Counted from the stretch's first letter, positions 21,993-35,344 are shown. The stretch: 64,000 nucleotides of DNA from Coniella vitis (GCA_011317545.1 WUJK01000005.1:1860001-1924000); one strand, 5' to 3'. The notes: a model not told the origin generated them from the letters alone. Numbers and translations: made by a program.

Positions 21993-22913
21993 TTATAGAC
22001 CTTCATCCTCCAACATACGTGCTATTTGCAGGTAAAATTCAATCGCATTGAACCTGGATGTGCAGCAATTAGAGGCCGACCTTGGCATCACCAAAACAAG
22101 GAACAAGGAACTTGTGACTTACGGATCGGGCTCGCCCATCCACCGCCTTACCGCCCAGCGCAATCTATTCGTCCAGTTTATCAAATCGAGGTGGCTGACA
22201 CCCTCCAGTGTCCCCTTGTATTCGCCCCATCTCGCACTATCCACGCTGACCAACCCGTCATTTGGACCTTCTTCTTTTAGAATGACTCCGTAAGATCCCC
22301 GAAATGGGCTCAGCAGCGGTGGCTTTTGCTTCAGTGCCGCTCCATACGAAAAGTATCTGACATCCGGGTCATCTTTTGTCTTGGGGTTGAACTCCTCCTT
22401 CATGTATTTACGGGTAAGTTGCGAAAATGCACCAGTGCCGAGTCCTGTTGTGCTCTGCCATGCACTGTACAGTGTAGGAAGGTTGTCCGGTCCGATCCGG
22501 TCAAAGAGAAAGTCTGCGTACGAAGAACCATGATGGGGCGTCGCAACAGTCACCAGTGCCCGCACATTGATATCGTTTTCGGGCTCCTTCTTCTGTTCTT
22601 GCGCGAGGGTCCGTTTGTGCCGTGACTTGCTGATCATGTAGCGTGCATCCAAACCTCCCATGGAATGCGCCACGATGTTCACTGGTCTGCCCTTGGAGTC
22701 AGCGAGGATGTTCTCACGCAGCTTCGCAGCGCGTTCCTCAATGCTCCCTGACGGCGGGACAGTTGCTGTGATGACTTCGGTTCCGTTTGCCAGTAAAGCC
22801 TCTTTGATACCGCGCCAATAATGAATTGGCGGTAGGTATGAGCCTGCGAGCTTGAGCTCTGCAAAGCCAAAAAGGCCGTGAGCCAGCACTAAGGGATATT
22901 TAGCCTTTGGCAT
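21993..22913 (-). CDS. Alpha/beta-hydrolase lipase (triacylglycerol lipase-like)
   Basis: Predicted 283-residue lipase. Exons (minus) are 22913-22123 and 22053-21993; the 69-bp intron (GTAAGT donor, CAG acceptor) lies between DPs and restores a family-like tail FNAIEFYLQIARMLEDEGL. The oxyanion region is VLAHGLFGF (9-17). The nucleophile elbow A-H-S-M-G-G puts the catalytic Ser at residue 84. The predicted acid is Asp219 in PNDGLVS (or Asp225), and the His is H241 in GVSHLDLINW. The fold resembles the Burkholderia/Pseudomonas lipase family but has no signal peptide, so it is probably intracellular. Stopping at the first in-frame stop would lose the last 19 residues, so the spliced form is preferred. 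Confidence 0.88.
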
Positions 22914-25900
22914 TTGTCTTGGTCTTTAGTCTAGAGCTTGATAGAACGTCTGATGAGATATGGTCGTTAAGGTCCTTTTTCACTCCACAGATACCAGTCA
23001 AGTTGGACTTTTATTATCATGGTTGTTGTGTTTGCCGACTGAGTGTATCGGAGGCAGCACGGTGGCTGTTGTCTATGAGCTGAAGTACAGTTTCGGGCCT
23101 GTTTCGCCTCGTTCTCGGATCGCGGTGATGTCACTCGACAACAGAGAGCTCGGAAGCACTACCCTAACCCTTAACGAACGCCAGTCCCACACGATGGTAG
23201 ACTTCAGTTCTGGAATGAGCGAATCTCTGCATAAGTATATTTTATTCACTCGAAATACAATCAACTCTCTTCTATCATAGTCAGACCTCGATATTTCTGT
23301 TCGTTGCATCCTTTTGGTGACCTTTTTTTGGACTTCTAGCCGTTGCTTATCTTCCCCAAGGTTCGCCTCATAAGTGCTCGAGCTGTGTACAGGTCACGTA
23401 TTATAACCACCATCTGAATACTTAGGTGTCCTCCTTCAAACAATTACCAGAGATACTAGTGAGTTTCCTCGAGATCTCGGGGCACAGACCCACAGTCCTA
23501 GATCGAGCTTCGGAACCTTGTCAGAATCCATTTTCCCCTTTGAGCTCGCATATGTGGCGGGCACGCTTGAATATATATGCATCTTAGTGCCAAACCCCAA
23601 AGCAATCAACGATTACGGCAGATTCTGAAACATATCAAGTAATACTGATTGAGTGAAAGCAACCATCACTTGAAAAAAGTACGTGATGAGCCCAGCTCGC
23701 CACATACACATCACAAGCCGAACAAGCGGTACATTAAAAGGGTTGACGCACCAAGAAACGACACGCGCACGCAGGTACAACATATACAAAAATACCTTCC
23801 TTCAACAACTCCATAATCATTAGTATACAGAAACAATGGCCAAGAGGGGAAGGTGATCGAGCAACATGCAGTTTTTGAAGAGAGCGCCTATGCGATGCAT
23901 TTTAACCCCGATCCTGCATCAGCATCTAGAGTAGACCCAGGCGAATTTGCCCTGCTACCAACAGACGCAGGTACACAGCACTGTAAAGCAGTTTCATTGG
24001 ACGATAATCCCATTAATGTAACCCTGGCTGCTCGCGCTGTTGGCAACCATCACGAGCGAATTTGCCAAACCTGGGGTCTCTAGGGGAGGACTAAGGGGGC
24101 AAAATATCTAAAGCTATAGGAAGTGATGTTGGATTGTCGATAGGTGGACCTAGTGCAGGGGCGTATTGCAGCAAATCATCTTATCACCCTCTCAGCACCA
24201 CAAAGGACGCGCCAACTTGACCATGCCTGTCCACTAGGGTACCTAGAGCGTAGTTATGGCTATTCAGAGTTGTCCTCGGATGATGTCCGAGTGGCCCAAT
24301 TGAAGACTGGGGTTGTGCATTTGATTTTACTCGGCGGCAATAACTGGGATCTTCGGCCATTATTACTCTGAGGACTGATTTTGAAGCCTTCCAATCGGCT
24401 TCGCAAAGTCTCGGTTGACCAAAACGGATACTATCAAGTCACCCAAGCGCATGGTATTGCTCATTGTTTCCGTCACCGAGATGAGCCAACGCCCAATCGA
24501 GTAGACTTATGGTCATCTTTTTCCGGATGTCAGGTATGCAAAATACCACACTGAAGCCTGTCACTCCGCTTTGACACTCGTTGGATGTCTCGATGTCTTG
24601 CTCAAAAACAATCCCTAGAACTTCCGGGCTCACAATATATATGTCTATATACTTCAGAGACCAGTACTTGGGAGATTCGGTTGTGCGAGCGAATTTGGAT
24701 ATATAAGCCATCTGCACCTTGCCAATCTCAACCAGGGTCAAGAATTCATGAAGAAAGAACACCTACCTGCAGTCGCAGACAGAATGCTTTGGGACCTTTT
24801 TATTGACTAATTTTGTATGAATCAATAGGGCATTTCATAAACGCGTATATATGCCCACCTAGCGCAATGACATATATGATCACAAAATCAACTAAAAAGC
24901 ATGTACTTACTCCAATGTATACCTTACCATACTCTCAGGTTTTCCTTACTAAGGTTGGTCAATTGAACCATAGGGATTCCTCCCCCTCCCCCTTTTGGAG
25001 AATTAAGCACGTGCCGGCGTAGTTGATCAGGCCCGGGCGAGGAAGGTAGCAGAGATCTGAAGCCCGTTTCACTACGCCAAAATAACTCTATTTTTCCGTG
25101 GCAAATACATAGATTTGTGCACATAGAATGCAACACCGCTCAAAATCAACTTTCGATCTGAGACCGTAGAGACCTCAATACGGATACAGCAAACGGATTG
25201 TTCGCAGCTCACGTGGCTGGGTGCATCCCACGAGGTGACATGCATCAAGAAATTATTCATACCAGTAGTGAACTGGTTCGGCTTCTCTCCACGATTACTC
25301 ACGCAAGCATCGTGATAAATTTGAACGGTGGGCAGCGCCTAGCCCGGAGCCTGTGGTTTCGCGTGTTGCTGGGTGTAACTGACCTTTGGGTTTCTTTCCG
25401 CAACAATATAGGGAACTACCTGTGGACCAATAAATAGAGTCATGAGGTGGGCTATGAGGTGGCCTAAGACAAAGACAACCTATAAGACAAAAATGGGATT
25501 TTTGATGCAGAACTGTCTGCGCCCTACGGAGATGACCGATTTTTGCATAAGGTTAGAAAGAAAAAGCAAAAGAAGAAAAAGCAAAACCAATATTTCTCAG
25601 TAAATGCGTTTGCTGAGCCGCAAACAGCCGACGACAGGCGAGTGTTGATGAACATTTGACTCGTTTTGGTTGTTCAACCTTGAAGCCGTGTGATGTACGA
25701 CGCATACAATTAGTAGAGTCCTTCTCGAATTCTGTGGCGTGAACAAGAGGAGCGCTCTTAATATGTACATGATACACTCCTGCCAAACGTTATTCTTCGA
25801 ACCGAAGGAGACAAAGAAAGATTTTGACAGGGCTGGGCACTCAAGATAGCTTGGGATGGATGCTCAGTGATCGCCGTCCACCAGAGTCACAATCTTAAAT

Positions 25901-26399
25901 ACTTGAGGCATGTACTGTAAGTTGATTGATTTTTTAAAGTCGGGCAGGCGACTCCAGGTTGAATATTCTCCCATCCCCTCTTGTCGAGCTGAAGTGCATG
26001 TCTCACTATGAATGGACTGGCTAGCGTCAGGTATACTTAACTATAAATGTAAGTGATTTGGTAGACTTGCAGGCCGTGCGTGTCCACGTGGACGATATCC
26101 ATATCCCGCGTCGCACAACGACGACCAAAGGATATGTTATCCCCAACATTCTCCTCTTTCTAACGGCCAAGTTGATGAATGCCCTCCAAGTCATTCCCTC
26201 AAATACCATGCGGCTTCCCTGCAACATGAACATTCAGACAGAGGGAAAAATGACCATAAGGATCTTGACTGATAAGCAAACCTAATCTGGTCAAGCAAGT
26301 ACCATAGTACTTTCGGGTACCCGCTGAAACCACCACATGTTATGTTCATGTTAGTTAAGTGTGGTCCGTAGGGTGACATGGTGGACTTTGCATTGCTGA
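22914..26399. other. Long A/T-rich gene-free interval
   Basis: I see no supported gene. Open frames are short, often interrupted and unrelated to families I know. It looks more A/T-rich than the flanking genes, but I have not computed this. It could hold decayed repeats, distal regulatory DNA of the lipase gene, or non-coding transcripts. Confidence 0.5.
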
Positions 26400-28664
26400 T
26401 TTGTATACGCCGCCGCGGCCGCCGCGGATTGTGGGTAAGGGTTGATCAGCGCTCAAGAGAGCATCACCACACAGCGATCTGGTTTAAGACTGGTGAACTA
26501 GTACGAGCCGCGCTCAGATACTTACATAGTAAGCTCAGCATCATGGTAACTGTTACGTTTTAGTCCAAAACACTGGCCGGGTGTAAAGTGAGACTCTTGC
26601 ACGCATGTGCCGGTGCGCTTTTCTAGAGTGACATGTTCCCCCTTGGCAATGAATCAATACCGAGCCACTCTGTATCCCTGATTTTGAAAGAACTCAAGAA
26701 TACCTTTGGTGCGCTTCTACTTAAGCATCAGGTAGCGATAGGTTCTTGTTCTTGGCAAGGAAGATTGCAGGAAACAACCTGGAAGAGAGAGCAAGACAAA
26801 GTGCATTCTAACCGCCCCGTTTCCCCAGCCACGTTTCTTCAAAAGCCCTGGCACCTGGGCGCGGACCGTCGGACGGGAGTGGCTTCGTCTGGTAGGGGGG
26901 CTTGACCCTTGGCATTTCTAGTGCCGGTAACTCTGCGGGATGTTCTTTCGTTCTCCGTCCTCATAAGGGAACGAAAGTCGACATATGTACTGAAGCATCG
27001 TTTGCTGACGGAGGATACTGCACACACTATGTACGTGCGGCTGCATCTTGCAGTTGGGAAGACCACGTATGTGTCTGACCCTGTAACTCTTGCTGCATGA
27101 TAAGAAGCTTCGAAAAAGGGTTGGAACCCGCGAACCAGGTCGACATTGGACAGACACTCGTACCCGCGGCCTGCCAGGAGCAGACGCGCAACATGTGGCG
27201 TTGGCAGTACTGCCATGCTACTTGTCGCAACACAGACTCACCGAGGAGAGACGGGGAACGGTGTGAACAGTGGTCGAGGTGCCAAAATAGATCCATAAAG
27301 TGAATGGGAAAATTTGGAGTCCGTGTCTGATTTGCTGACCGAGCCGAAGAGAGAAGGAGGCTTGTCTGCCCGGTGACAAATAGCGAGCCAGCAGTTGCAG
27401 AAGAGTGTCAGCGCCAACGATGCACGGCTGGGCTGCAGCTGTGGCTCGTGATGGGTGCTTTGCTGGAAGCCTTGACACCAGCGCCAGAAAGACATTGTGA
27501 TCGTCGCATGTGGGACCGCCTGAGTGAGCACTTGAGGGCTGCGCAGTGAGTGGTACGATGGCGGGCGTGGGCATTGAGCGGAAAAAAAGGTTCGTTGTCG
27601 CAATTTCCTGCACGTCCCTGTTGCTACTGAGCGTGTGCATCGGTCCGGCAGACATTACCGGCTTGGTAGCGCAGCGCCTGTTGTGCTGAGGGCGCCATCC
27701 GCAGCTCAGATGCATTCCCAATCAAGTATTCCGTACAGCAGGCGACGTGCAGCACGCGGTGAATAACGGCGTGCAAGATACCTTGGTAATGGGTACCGTG
27801 TACGGGCGGGTGAATCTTATGACGTTGCGAGATGCGAGGTACTCTGTAGTTCCCTGGGACTTGGGATGTGGGGTAAGCTAGTGGCTTTTCCCCCGCAGCG
27901 GCCCCGCGACACTCCAACCCTGGTAAACAGGCTTGGCAGGCCAGCAGGGTGAAGGCACTGCACCGCACCTGCTGCCCCTGCACACTATAACACAAGCCAA
28001 GTATGCGGTCGCGGACCCGTGAGCGGGCCACTTGGTGACTCTTTCAAGAAAGGTCTGACCGCCTGGTGATCGCCGGGGCTGGTACCCTGCACTGCGCTGG
28101 TGGGCGACTGTGCCCGAGGTCATGCCCTCAGTATAGGCCAGAGGTGCGAGTCGTGTGGCCTGCTACACAGCAAGCTCTCATATGAAAGCTCAGTGTGCAG
28201 AGCCCTGTAGTGAGGTGGATGCTGCGTGGGCAGTGCAGGAAATGCAAGGGGCGCGTTCAGTATCGGGAGTCGGTTTTTCCTGTTTGGTATCGACGTGTCT
28301 TTAGAGATGCACATTATTTTAATGCTGATGGCCCAGTTGCCGGACAAGGGGAAGCAGCGCCTTGTATTGTACATACCTAGTGTCTATGTAAAGACAATTG
28401 CCGCAATGTCAAACGCCGCTACGTACTTAGCATATACCGTGGAATGAATACTCGGTACTTGACTAGTTTGAGCGGGTTGTGGAGAAAGAACAGCCTAAAT
28501 TTTGGGGTAATTGTGGGGCAAGGGATCCTGGTAATGTACATGCAGGTAGATCCGGGGTGCAAAATGCCCCTGGCGGAATGGCGTGCTTGCCAAATGGGAC
28601 CGACAGGAACGACGGCGCCATTGCATTCCCAGGCAGCCAGGAACCAGGGCAATTTTCTCGGTCT

Positions 28665-28706
<42 letters not shown>

Positions 28707-29910
28707 CACCTTTTTGGCGAAAGAAGGCAACAGCAAGGAAACAACGAGACAGCCCGGATAACAACGTCGTGGGCACGCTGCGTAACGGCTCATCTAGCCC
28801 AGACCGCATAGACCATAGACCAGCATCGTGATGACTCGGTTTCGCATATCCCGTTATCACTTGGTCTTATGCTTTGCTGTGTTTGGTTTCCTGTCCAACA
28901 CCACTCCTCGATTTTGGGCCCCTTTCATGGCTGCTGCCCTCGTATCCCATCGCCCTCTCCTTGTCACCGCATGAGGGCCTGCATGGATCACGGCAGCGAT
29001 GCCGGTGCTTCTTGTTCTCGTCGTCCCGCGGCCGGCTCCAGTCACACGCCGTCGCCTCATGCCTCCCTAGTTGCTGCCACACGGCCGTGTCACCACTTTG
29101 GATGCTCTGCTCTGGCTGCTCTTGCTCCACCCAAGCAGGCAAGTCACCCTGCGCGCCCGTCATTTGCAAGCATCATCCTGTCCACCCTCTTGCAGAAGAT
29201 CCTGTTCCACTTTTCCCTCCACCTAGCGCTTTACACTGAAAGCAAAGGCTGGGCGTTTGTCGAGACCTCAGCATGTCCACTTGAACGCCATCACGGTAGG
29301 CAAACCTGCCAAAGTACCCTGCCAGCCTGCCATCCGAGGACAAGATGTTTTCAAGTGCCTTGGCAACTCGGTTCGTGCGGCCGCAGCGGGACTTGGACGT
29401 TTGGATTGCCTCTCGTCGTGCCTAACCAACCACCTGCTGGAAGTGCTGCCGTTGCTTGCGTAGCGTCTCCTTTACTCCTGAATATAATATCGGATCGCAC
29501 CCTCGATGTCACCCACGTCTGCATGGTGTTTGTCCCGTGAGGTCGAGATGCTGCCTCCCTCTCTCTCTCCCTCCCTCTACTTCGCTCACAAGACCTCTCG
29601 CTCGAGTGTATTTTACCCCTCGTTCCTGGGTGGAAAGAGACAGAGACGTCCAAGGTCGGTTCGGTTTGGATGGCCCTCATGTTGCCCTCTAACTTCACCA
29701 ACTTGTGATACTTTCGGGAGTCACCGGGCCCGTGGCATAGACCCATCAATCCACTTAGACATAGACATATATTAGATCAAGTTCGCCCTTCTCCCAGTCC
29801 AATCTGCAAAATCCATTCCTCGACCACCTTCACCACAATCCTTACACTCCTACAAAACACTCGGCGAGCATCTACTCAGCGAGACCGCTGTGTGTTCTTC
29901 AGCCCTGCCC
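26400..29910. other. Gene-free interval before the glutaminase gene
   Basis: Composition looks more balanced than to the left. A very GC-rich block (CCGCCGCGGCCGCCGCGG) lies near 26410-26427. An uninterrupted T40 tract is at 28667-28706. Pyrimidine-rich stretches begin near 29551. Open frames between 28.8 and 29.6 kb overlap on both strands and look like leader or promoter sequence of the glutaminase gene. Confidence 0.5.
28667..28706 (+). repeat. Homopolymer T40 tract
   Basis: Forty consecutive T, by far the longest homopolymer in the window. Read on the minus strand it could be the poly(A) tail of a retroposed RNA, but no retroelement or gene-like sequence adjoins it that I can recognise. 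Confidence 0.9.
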
Positions 29911-29932
29911 TCTCTTCTCTTCTCTTCTCTTC
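29911..29932 (+). promoter_or_regulatory. CT-rich promoter block, (TCTCT)4
   Basis: Four perfect TCTCT units 50-70 bp before the glutaminase ATG. CT-rich blocks close to the transcription start are common in highly expressed filamentous-fungal genes. A role here is inferred from position only. Confidence 0.45.
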
Positions 29933-29981
29933 AGCGTACCTGTTGCAGATTATTTGATTCCCTCCCTTACCTACCGGCAAC

Positions 29982-32308
29982 ATGCGGATGTGCCAAGTTG
30001 CCGCAACGGCAGCTGCCTTATTCGGTAGTATAACACAAGCCATCGACTTCAGCCCAGCCAGACCGCCAGCGTGGCCCTTGGCTGTCAAGTCTCCCTATTT
30101 GAGCACTTGGCTCAGCGGCGCGTCCGGCGGTTCACTGGCTGGCAACTGGCCTACTTTCTGGAGGTATTTCTTACTTATCGTTGTCTTGTTGAATAATCAT
30201 ACTTGCTAATGTATGTCATGGCTCAGTGGCCAAGTTACTGCCCTCCAGGGCTTCGTTGCGGTGGATGGTGAAGTCTTCAACTGGGCTGGTGCGGCAGCCG
30301 GCCCAAGTCTTGCAACCGAAATTTCGGCGACCTATACTTCGACCCAAACCGTCTTTACTTTTGACGTCAACGCAAAAGTTACTCTGACAGCGACCTTTTT
30401 GTCCCCAGTCTATCCAAACGATCTGGTCAAACAGTCTTTGCAATACTCGTACATCGACGTCTCAGTTGTATCCAACGACGGAGAATCTCACGACGTACAG
30501 GTTTACGCAGATGTCACTGGCGGCAAGTCTATACTGACCCCCATGTAATATTTCTCCAGAATCGAAAAGACTAATCGGATCAATGTAGAATGGGCTAGCG
30601 GTTATGACAACACCCTGGACCTTGTCTGGGACCATGGGTCCCTCAACGGCGTGTCATACCACACTTTCAACCTGACAAATCAAGAAGTCTTTACGGAATA
30701 CGACCAGCAAGCAGGTTGGGGAACTTGGTTCTTCTCCACCGCCGATGACACAGGAGTAAGTGCATTATTTCAGCCGTGTTGAGCACAAGCTCGTTATGGG
30801 GACTGACATATCATTGTAGTTGACCTGGCAGATCGCCGAAGATACAGTAGTGCGACCTCAATTTGAAAACAACCAAACGCTTTCGGATACCGTGGATACC
30901 AACTATCGAGCAATCAATGACGCTTGGTGAGTGGCCAAACCCCAGAGCGTTGGAGTTCAGAGTAGTGAAAAGCTTCGCAACCGCTGACTTTGCGCTTAGG
31001 CCTACATTTGGCTTCGCCAAGGATCTGGGTTCCGTAGACAGCACAGCCGCCAGCGTGCTGTTTACCATTGGTATTTCACAGGAAGAAGTCATCAACTTTG
31101 CCGAGACCTCATCGACTGGCAACTCTATGACTGCACTATGGACCACTGAGTACAGCTCGGGAGAAGAGGCCATGGCGGCCTTTTACAATGACTACGCCAA
31201 CGCCGTGACTGACTCCGCTGCAGTGGATAGCCAGGTGGCCGACGACAGCGAGAGTGCCGCTGGCTCGAACCTGACCATAGTCACTAGCCTAGCTGTCCGC
31301 CAGGTCTTTGGCTCCCTCGCTCCTGGAATTGGCTCTTTGCAAACCTACCTGTTTATGAAGGAGATCAGCTCAGATGGCGACACCAACACAGCTGATGTCA
31401 TCTATCCAGCGATGCCCTTCCTCCTCTACTTTAACGAGACTCTAGTCAAGCTCCTCTTGGATCCCCTCTATGTCAATCAGGAAAGCGGCCTGTATCCCAA
31501 CACATATGCCGAGCACGACTTGGGTGTTTGGCCTAATGCTCTCGGCTACCCAGAAGGCAACGATGAGGAAATGCCCCTGGAAGAATGCGGCAACATGCTC
31601 ATTTTGACCCTAGCATATGCGCAGCGATCCGGAAATACGGATTATCTGTCCGAGCACTTTCCCAAGATCGAACAATGGGCAGGCTATCTGGTTGACGAGA
31701 GTCTCATTCCAGCGAGCCAAATCAGCACAGATGACTTTGCAGGCGCCCTCGCTAACCAGACCAATCTGGCGCTCAAGGGCATCATTGCCCTCAAGGGCGT
31801 CAGTGAAATGGGCAAGCTGATTGGCAACACGACAGCCGAGACCTACTACGGTGGTGTTGCAGACAACTACCTCCCCCAGTGGGTCGGCTACGCGCTCGAC
31901 AACTCGACCGACCTGCCGCACACCATGCTCAGCTACAACAACTACTCGTCGTGGGGTAATCTGTACAATCTATATGCCGACAAGCTGCTCGGACTCGACT
32001 TTGTCTACGACTACATTTACACTGATCAGAGCAACTTCTACCCTACCGTCGTTGACACGTACGGCCTGCCGCTCGACTCGCGCCACGACTGGGTTAAGAG
32101 CGACTGGACGATGTTCTCGGCTGCAATTGCAGAAGAGAGTACGCAGTCATTGCTCATCGACTTGCTTGTGTACTGGATTGATAACACAATTCAGACGACG
32201 CCATTCAGCGACTTGTACGATGGTGAGACAAGCGGATACCCGCCTGCAGAGTTCATTGCGAGACCTGTTGTTGGTGGAGATTTTGCGTTGTTGGCGCTGA
32301 ACTCGTAG
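29982..32308 (+). CDS. gtaA: Secreted glutaminase A (GtaA family)
   Basis: Predicted 686-residue extracellular enzyme that hydrolyses glutamine to glutamate and ammonia; Aspergillus GtaA is about the same length. Exons: 29982-30163, 30227-30522, 30589-30755, 30820-30926 and 31000-32308. Residues 1-20 form a signal peptide ending near ITQA. The GtaA N-terminal beta domain (formerly DUF5127) is followed by the six-hairpin alpha/alpha-barrel domain (formerly DUF4965), with MPFLLYFNETLVKLLLDPL and the conserved HDLGVWPNALGY and DSRHDWVKSDW stretches. The second intron starts with GC, not GT (GCAAGT donor), and only this boundary gives the expected TGEWASGYDN. All other introns have GT donors and lengths of 63-73 bp. 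A TCTCT repeat sits just upstream. Likely role: use of external glutamine as a nitrogen source. Confidence 0.93.
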
Positions 32309-32413
32309 GGGCTAATTGAAGTTTTCTGATGTGAAGATTTCGTAACGGAGGGACTTCATGCCCATCTTTCTTGAAGTTATCTCTCCATATAACTAACTGT
32401 TTTTTATATGTAA

Positions 32414-32446
<33 letters not shown>

Positions 32447-35344
32447 ACTTATACATGTATGTAGGTATGTGAATGAGTGAGTGAGTGAGTGTTTTATCAA
32501 ATATCATTATCTTTGCTATGTTTCCTGTAGTGGAATATTCGAACCACAACTTTCGATTCCTGTGATTGCAGCTTCAACTTGAGCATTATTCCTACATGGA
32601 CGAAGGAAAGAGCAATAGCCGACAGGAACGTGACATACCAAGGCGATGGACGCAAATGTATTAGACTTGGAATTTGTTGGTCTATAGACACTAGTTCGCA
32701 CCCGCAAACCTCGATAATAATCCAAGCCTAGTATCTAAGTACATAGGCAGAGTAGTTCGTGTAAGTAGGTTGAAAAGTTGAAGTGCATGCAGCTCGGTAC
32801 AACAGCTAGTCGGGCCCTCCTTTTTTTTTTTATCCCTTTTAAAACGAACCAACTTGCAGCTTCGCCTGCTATTCTTTCTGATCATCCAAAGCACATATAT
32901 GGCATACGCATACAACCCGGTGAACAATATTTTAGCAACATGGAATTATACACGTTCGCGGGTCTCGAGTGAGACCAGGACACACCAAATACGTTTACCC
33001 CCTTGCCCCTTGTGCTATATATATATATATAACTTATGAAAGTACCGAGCGGGCTTGTGTGTGTGTATAGTACTCTATGACCTTTCAATGATTCTGTCGC
33101 GCTTACGATGCCTATATCCGGAACTATAAATAAAATTGACATTTAGCACACCAATCGTCAACCAGCCTTTATATATCTGTGTATGTGTGTTAGAAAGAGA
33201 GATAGCTAGACTCTAAAGCGTTCAAAGTATAAGTACATTCTTGCAAATTACCTCACAAGGTCATCAAGCCTACTCGAATGTGAAAAGAGAGATATTAGTC
33301 GAATCGCTGAACGAGGGGAAAAGCTAGGAAATAAGATGGGCGGGCATCGGTTCAGCCTGAACGATGGTCTTGTCCGAAGGAAGTATGCTTGTGATTTTGG
33401 AGGCATCGTGATTGCACGTTTATTAGCAGTCACTCAGTCTTGATGGTTGGGGTCATGATCTATATCATGGACCTGTGGTTTGTAGGACTGGAAATTCGAG
33501 TACGTCCTGTACGTGTACGGGTAGTAAAGCAGTTTCGAAAGTCTCTTAAGACGCCAGGACCAGGATCATGAGTTTGAAAGAGTCAGAAAAACTGGGTGCC
33601 AATGGCTGGCTGCCCTTGGGTCGCAATTCATTGGCTGATGGACACCGTGCTGCTCGATACCTGAGGTTAAGGGTATCAGCAAAGTAAACCAGCCGCGTAT
33701 TCTGCACTTTTGCAGAAGCACGATTAACTCTTTTCCATATGCAGAATGTAGATTCTCGCCCCTTTTTCCCATTCAGTGCAACATTCGTCAGACGTCACGA
33801 TTTACAGTGAGGCAATCGTGTACTCGTTTCGCATAGGCGTATAGTTTCTTCCTGATCTTGGAGACCATTTCCAGGTTTCGAGAAACAATGGTTTCTATGA
33901 ATCTTGCGCATAGCTCGTTTCGGATCGGCTGGTAATTGGAGTCTTCGAGTGAGAGAACAAGGCCGATGAAGCCATATGTATGCACAACTCATAGAGCGAG
34001 GCTGTTGAAACCAGCCAGAGGTTGCGAAATGTGTCACTAGGTTGAGTTGGAATAGGTCCAATTGTACGATGAATTTCCTTTAGTTCGCCGGCCAAGGGAG
34101 CCACGTGCCTAGCTCCATACATCGTGGAAGCATCATGACGGATTATGTATATGGCCTTTCGCGGACGAGCAACGGTGCGCTCTTGGGATTGATGCAGCTG
34201 TGGAGGCACCCGAATCTACCCCGAAAAGAACCTGAGCAGGGGCCACGATGAAGTGCGCCAGAAGCCCAGGGAAAGGCGACGGTGCTGATGTTGCTGCTAA
34301 GTGTGCCATGCGGGAACCTCGCCAATGCTAGCCCTCCCTCAGAGCCAGAACGGGCAGAAGGATGGAATAGGGGGCTACAGTGAGAGGCATTGCGTTCTTT
34401 GCAGCCAACGCGACGTTGGTGCCTGTTGGATGGATGACTACATAGTATCTGCTAGACACGCACGACAAAGACATGTCGCTGCTGCGTACCACATGGAACA
34501 CTAATGATGGCGGGGTGACGGAAGCTCAAGAGAAGCCTATGGCTACGCCCAATTCAACAGAGGCGTGGGCGCACAAATGGAGCGTGTACCAGCTTTTTTA
34601 GTCCTCTGCATAGCACACCACCTTCCTGAGGGTACTATGTTACCTTGGACAGATTGACTGTGGGTGTGGGGAGGATCGTCGTCAAACAGAGACAGAGTAC
34701 TATGAACAGGGTTGCGAAGGATCAAAAGTCATGTAGGCGGAGTGATTTCAAAGAATGAGTGGACGGGAGGTGCAGATCGAGAAAGACATTGGCGTCTGCG
34801 GTAGCGTATCGATAAGATTTATACGATAAGTCCTGTCGGCGCTACTATAGGTAGTATGAAAGCAGCCCTGGACAGTGCCCAAAGAGACTGTGTAACTATT
34901 ATGGCATACTTGTAGCCGGCAGAAGCCACCAGCATCTAACACAGTACGTAGTACATAGATACCGGGTAATCATGCACTGTCTTGCCGCAGGGAGCCGCAG
35001 CATTGACGACAAGCCATGGCGGGCGCCCCTTCTACTCAGACCCTGGCCCGGCCCAGTGGGCAACGGACAGCTGGTAGCGCGGCGGCGCCCAAGAGGGGAA
35101 CGTCAAGTGGGCTCAGGCGACCTGCCCTCGGAAAAGAACAACCTCAGCTCTTTTACACCTACACCATCAATTGCACTTTGTTTTCAACACCATTTTTGCC
35201 AGCCAAAGTAGCAACGCTTATCGAATCGTCGAACGACCCCCTTGGGAATCTTTCAGTCTGTCAACACGCTCTGTTTCGCGCATTGCGCCGCCTATTTTGA
35301 ATTCCAAACGGACTTGTCCCGCCCTTGGTCCACGACTGCCCACC
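32309..35344. other. Gene-free, microsatellite-rich interval
   Basis: No gene is supported. Simple repeats are (TA)n at 32419-32442, (GAGT)n at 32473-32491, (TA)n near 33018-33031 and (TG)n near 33056-33066. Several TACATAGTA-like words occur at 34.4-34.96 kb. Confidence 0.5.
32419..32442. repeat. (TA)n microsatellite
   Basis: About twelve TA units just downstream of the glutaminase stop codon, probably in or beyond its 3' untranslated region. Confidence 0.9.

Noticed and set aside
22119..22127. Lipase ending at the first in-frame stop
   Set aside because: The stop lies inside a GTAAGT donor; splicing restores a typical C-terminal helix.
24439..24762. 107-codon minus-strand open frame with protein-like composition
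   Set aside because: No family resemblance, no splice partners, and an A/T-rich setting where such frames arise by chance.
28869..29540. 223-codon plus-strand frame upstream of the glutaminase gene
   Set aside because: Overlaps long frames on the opposite strand, is Cys/His/Ser-rich without domains, and lies in probable promoter or leader sequence.
32530..32610. Minus-strand GGTTCGAATATTCC resembling a tRNA T arm
   Set aside because: The arms pair only with a ten-base loop, and no matching acceptor or anticodon stem is found upstream.
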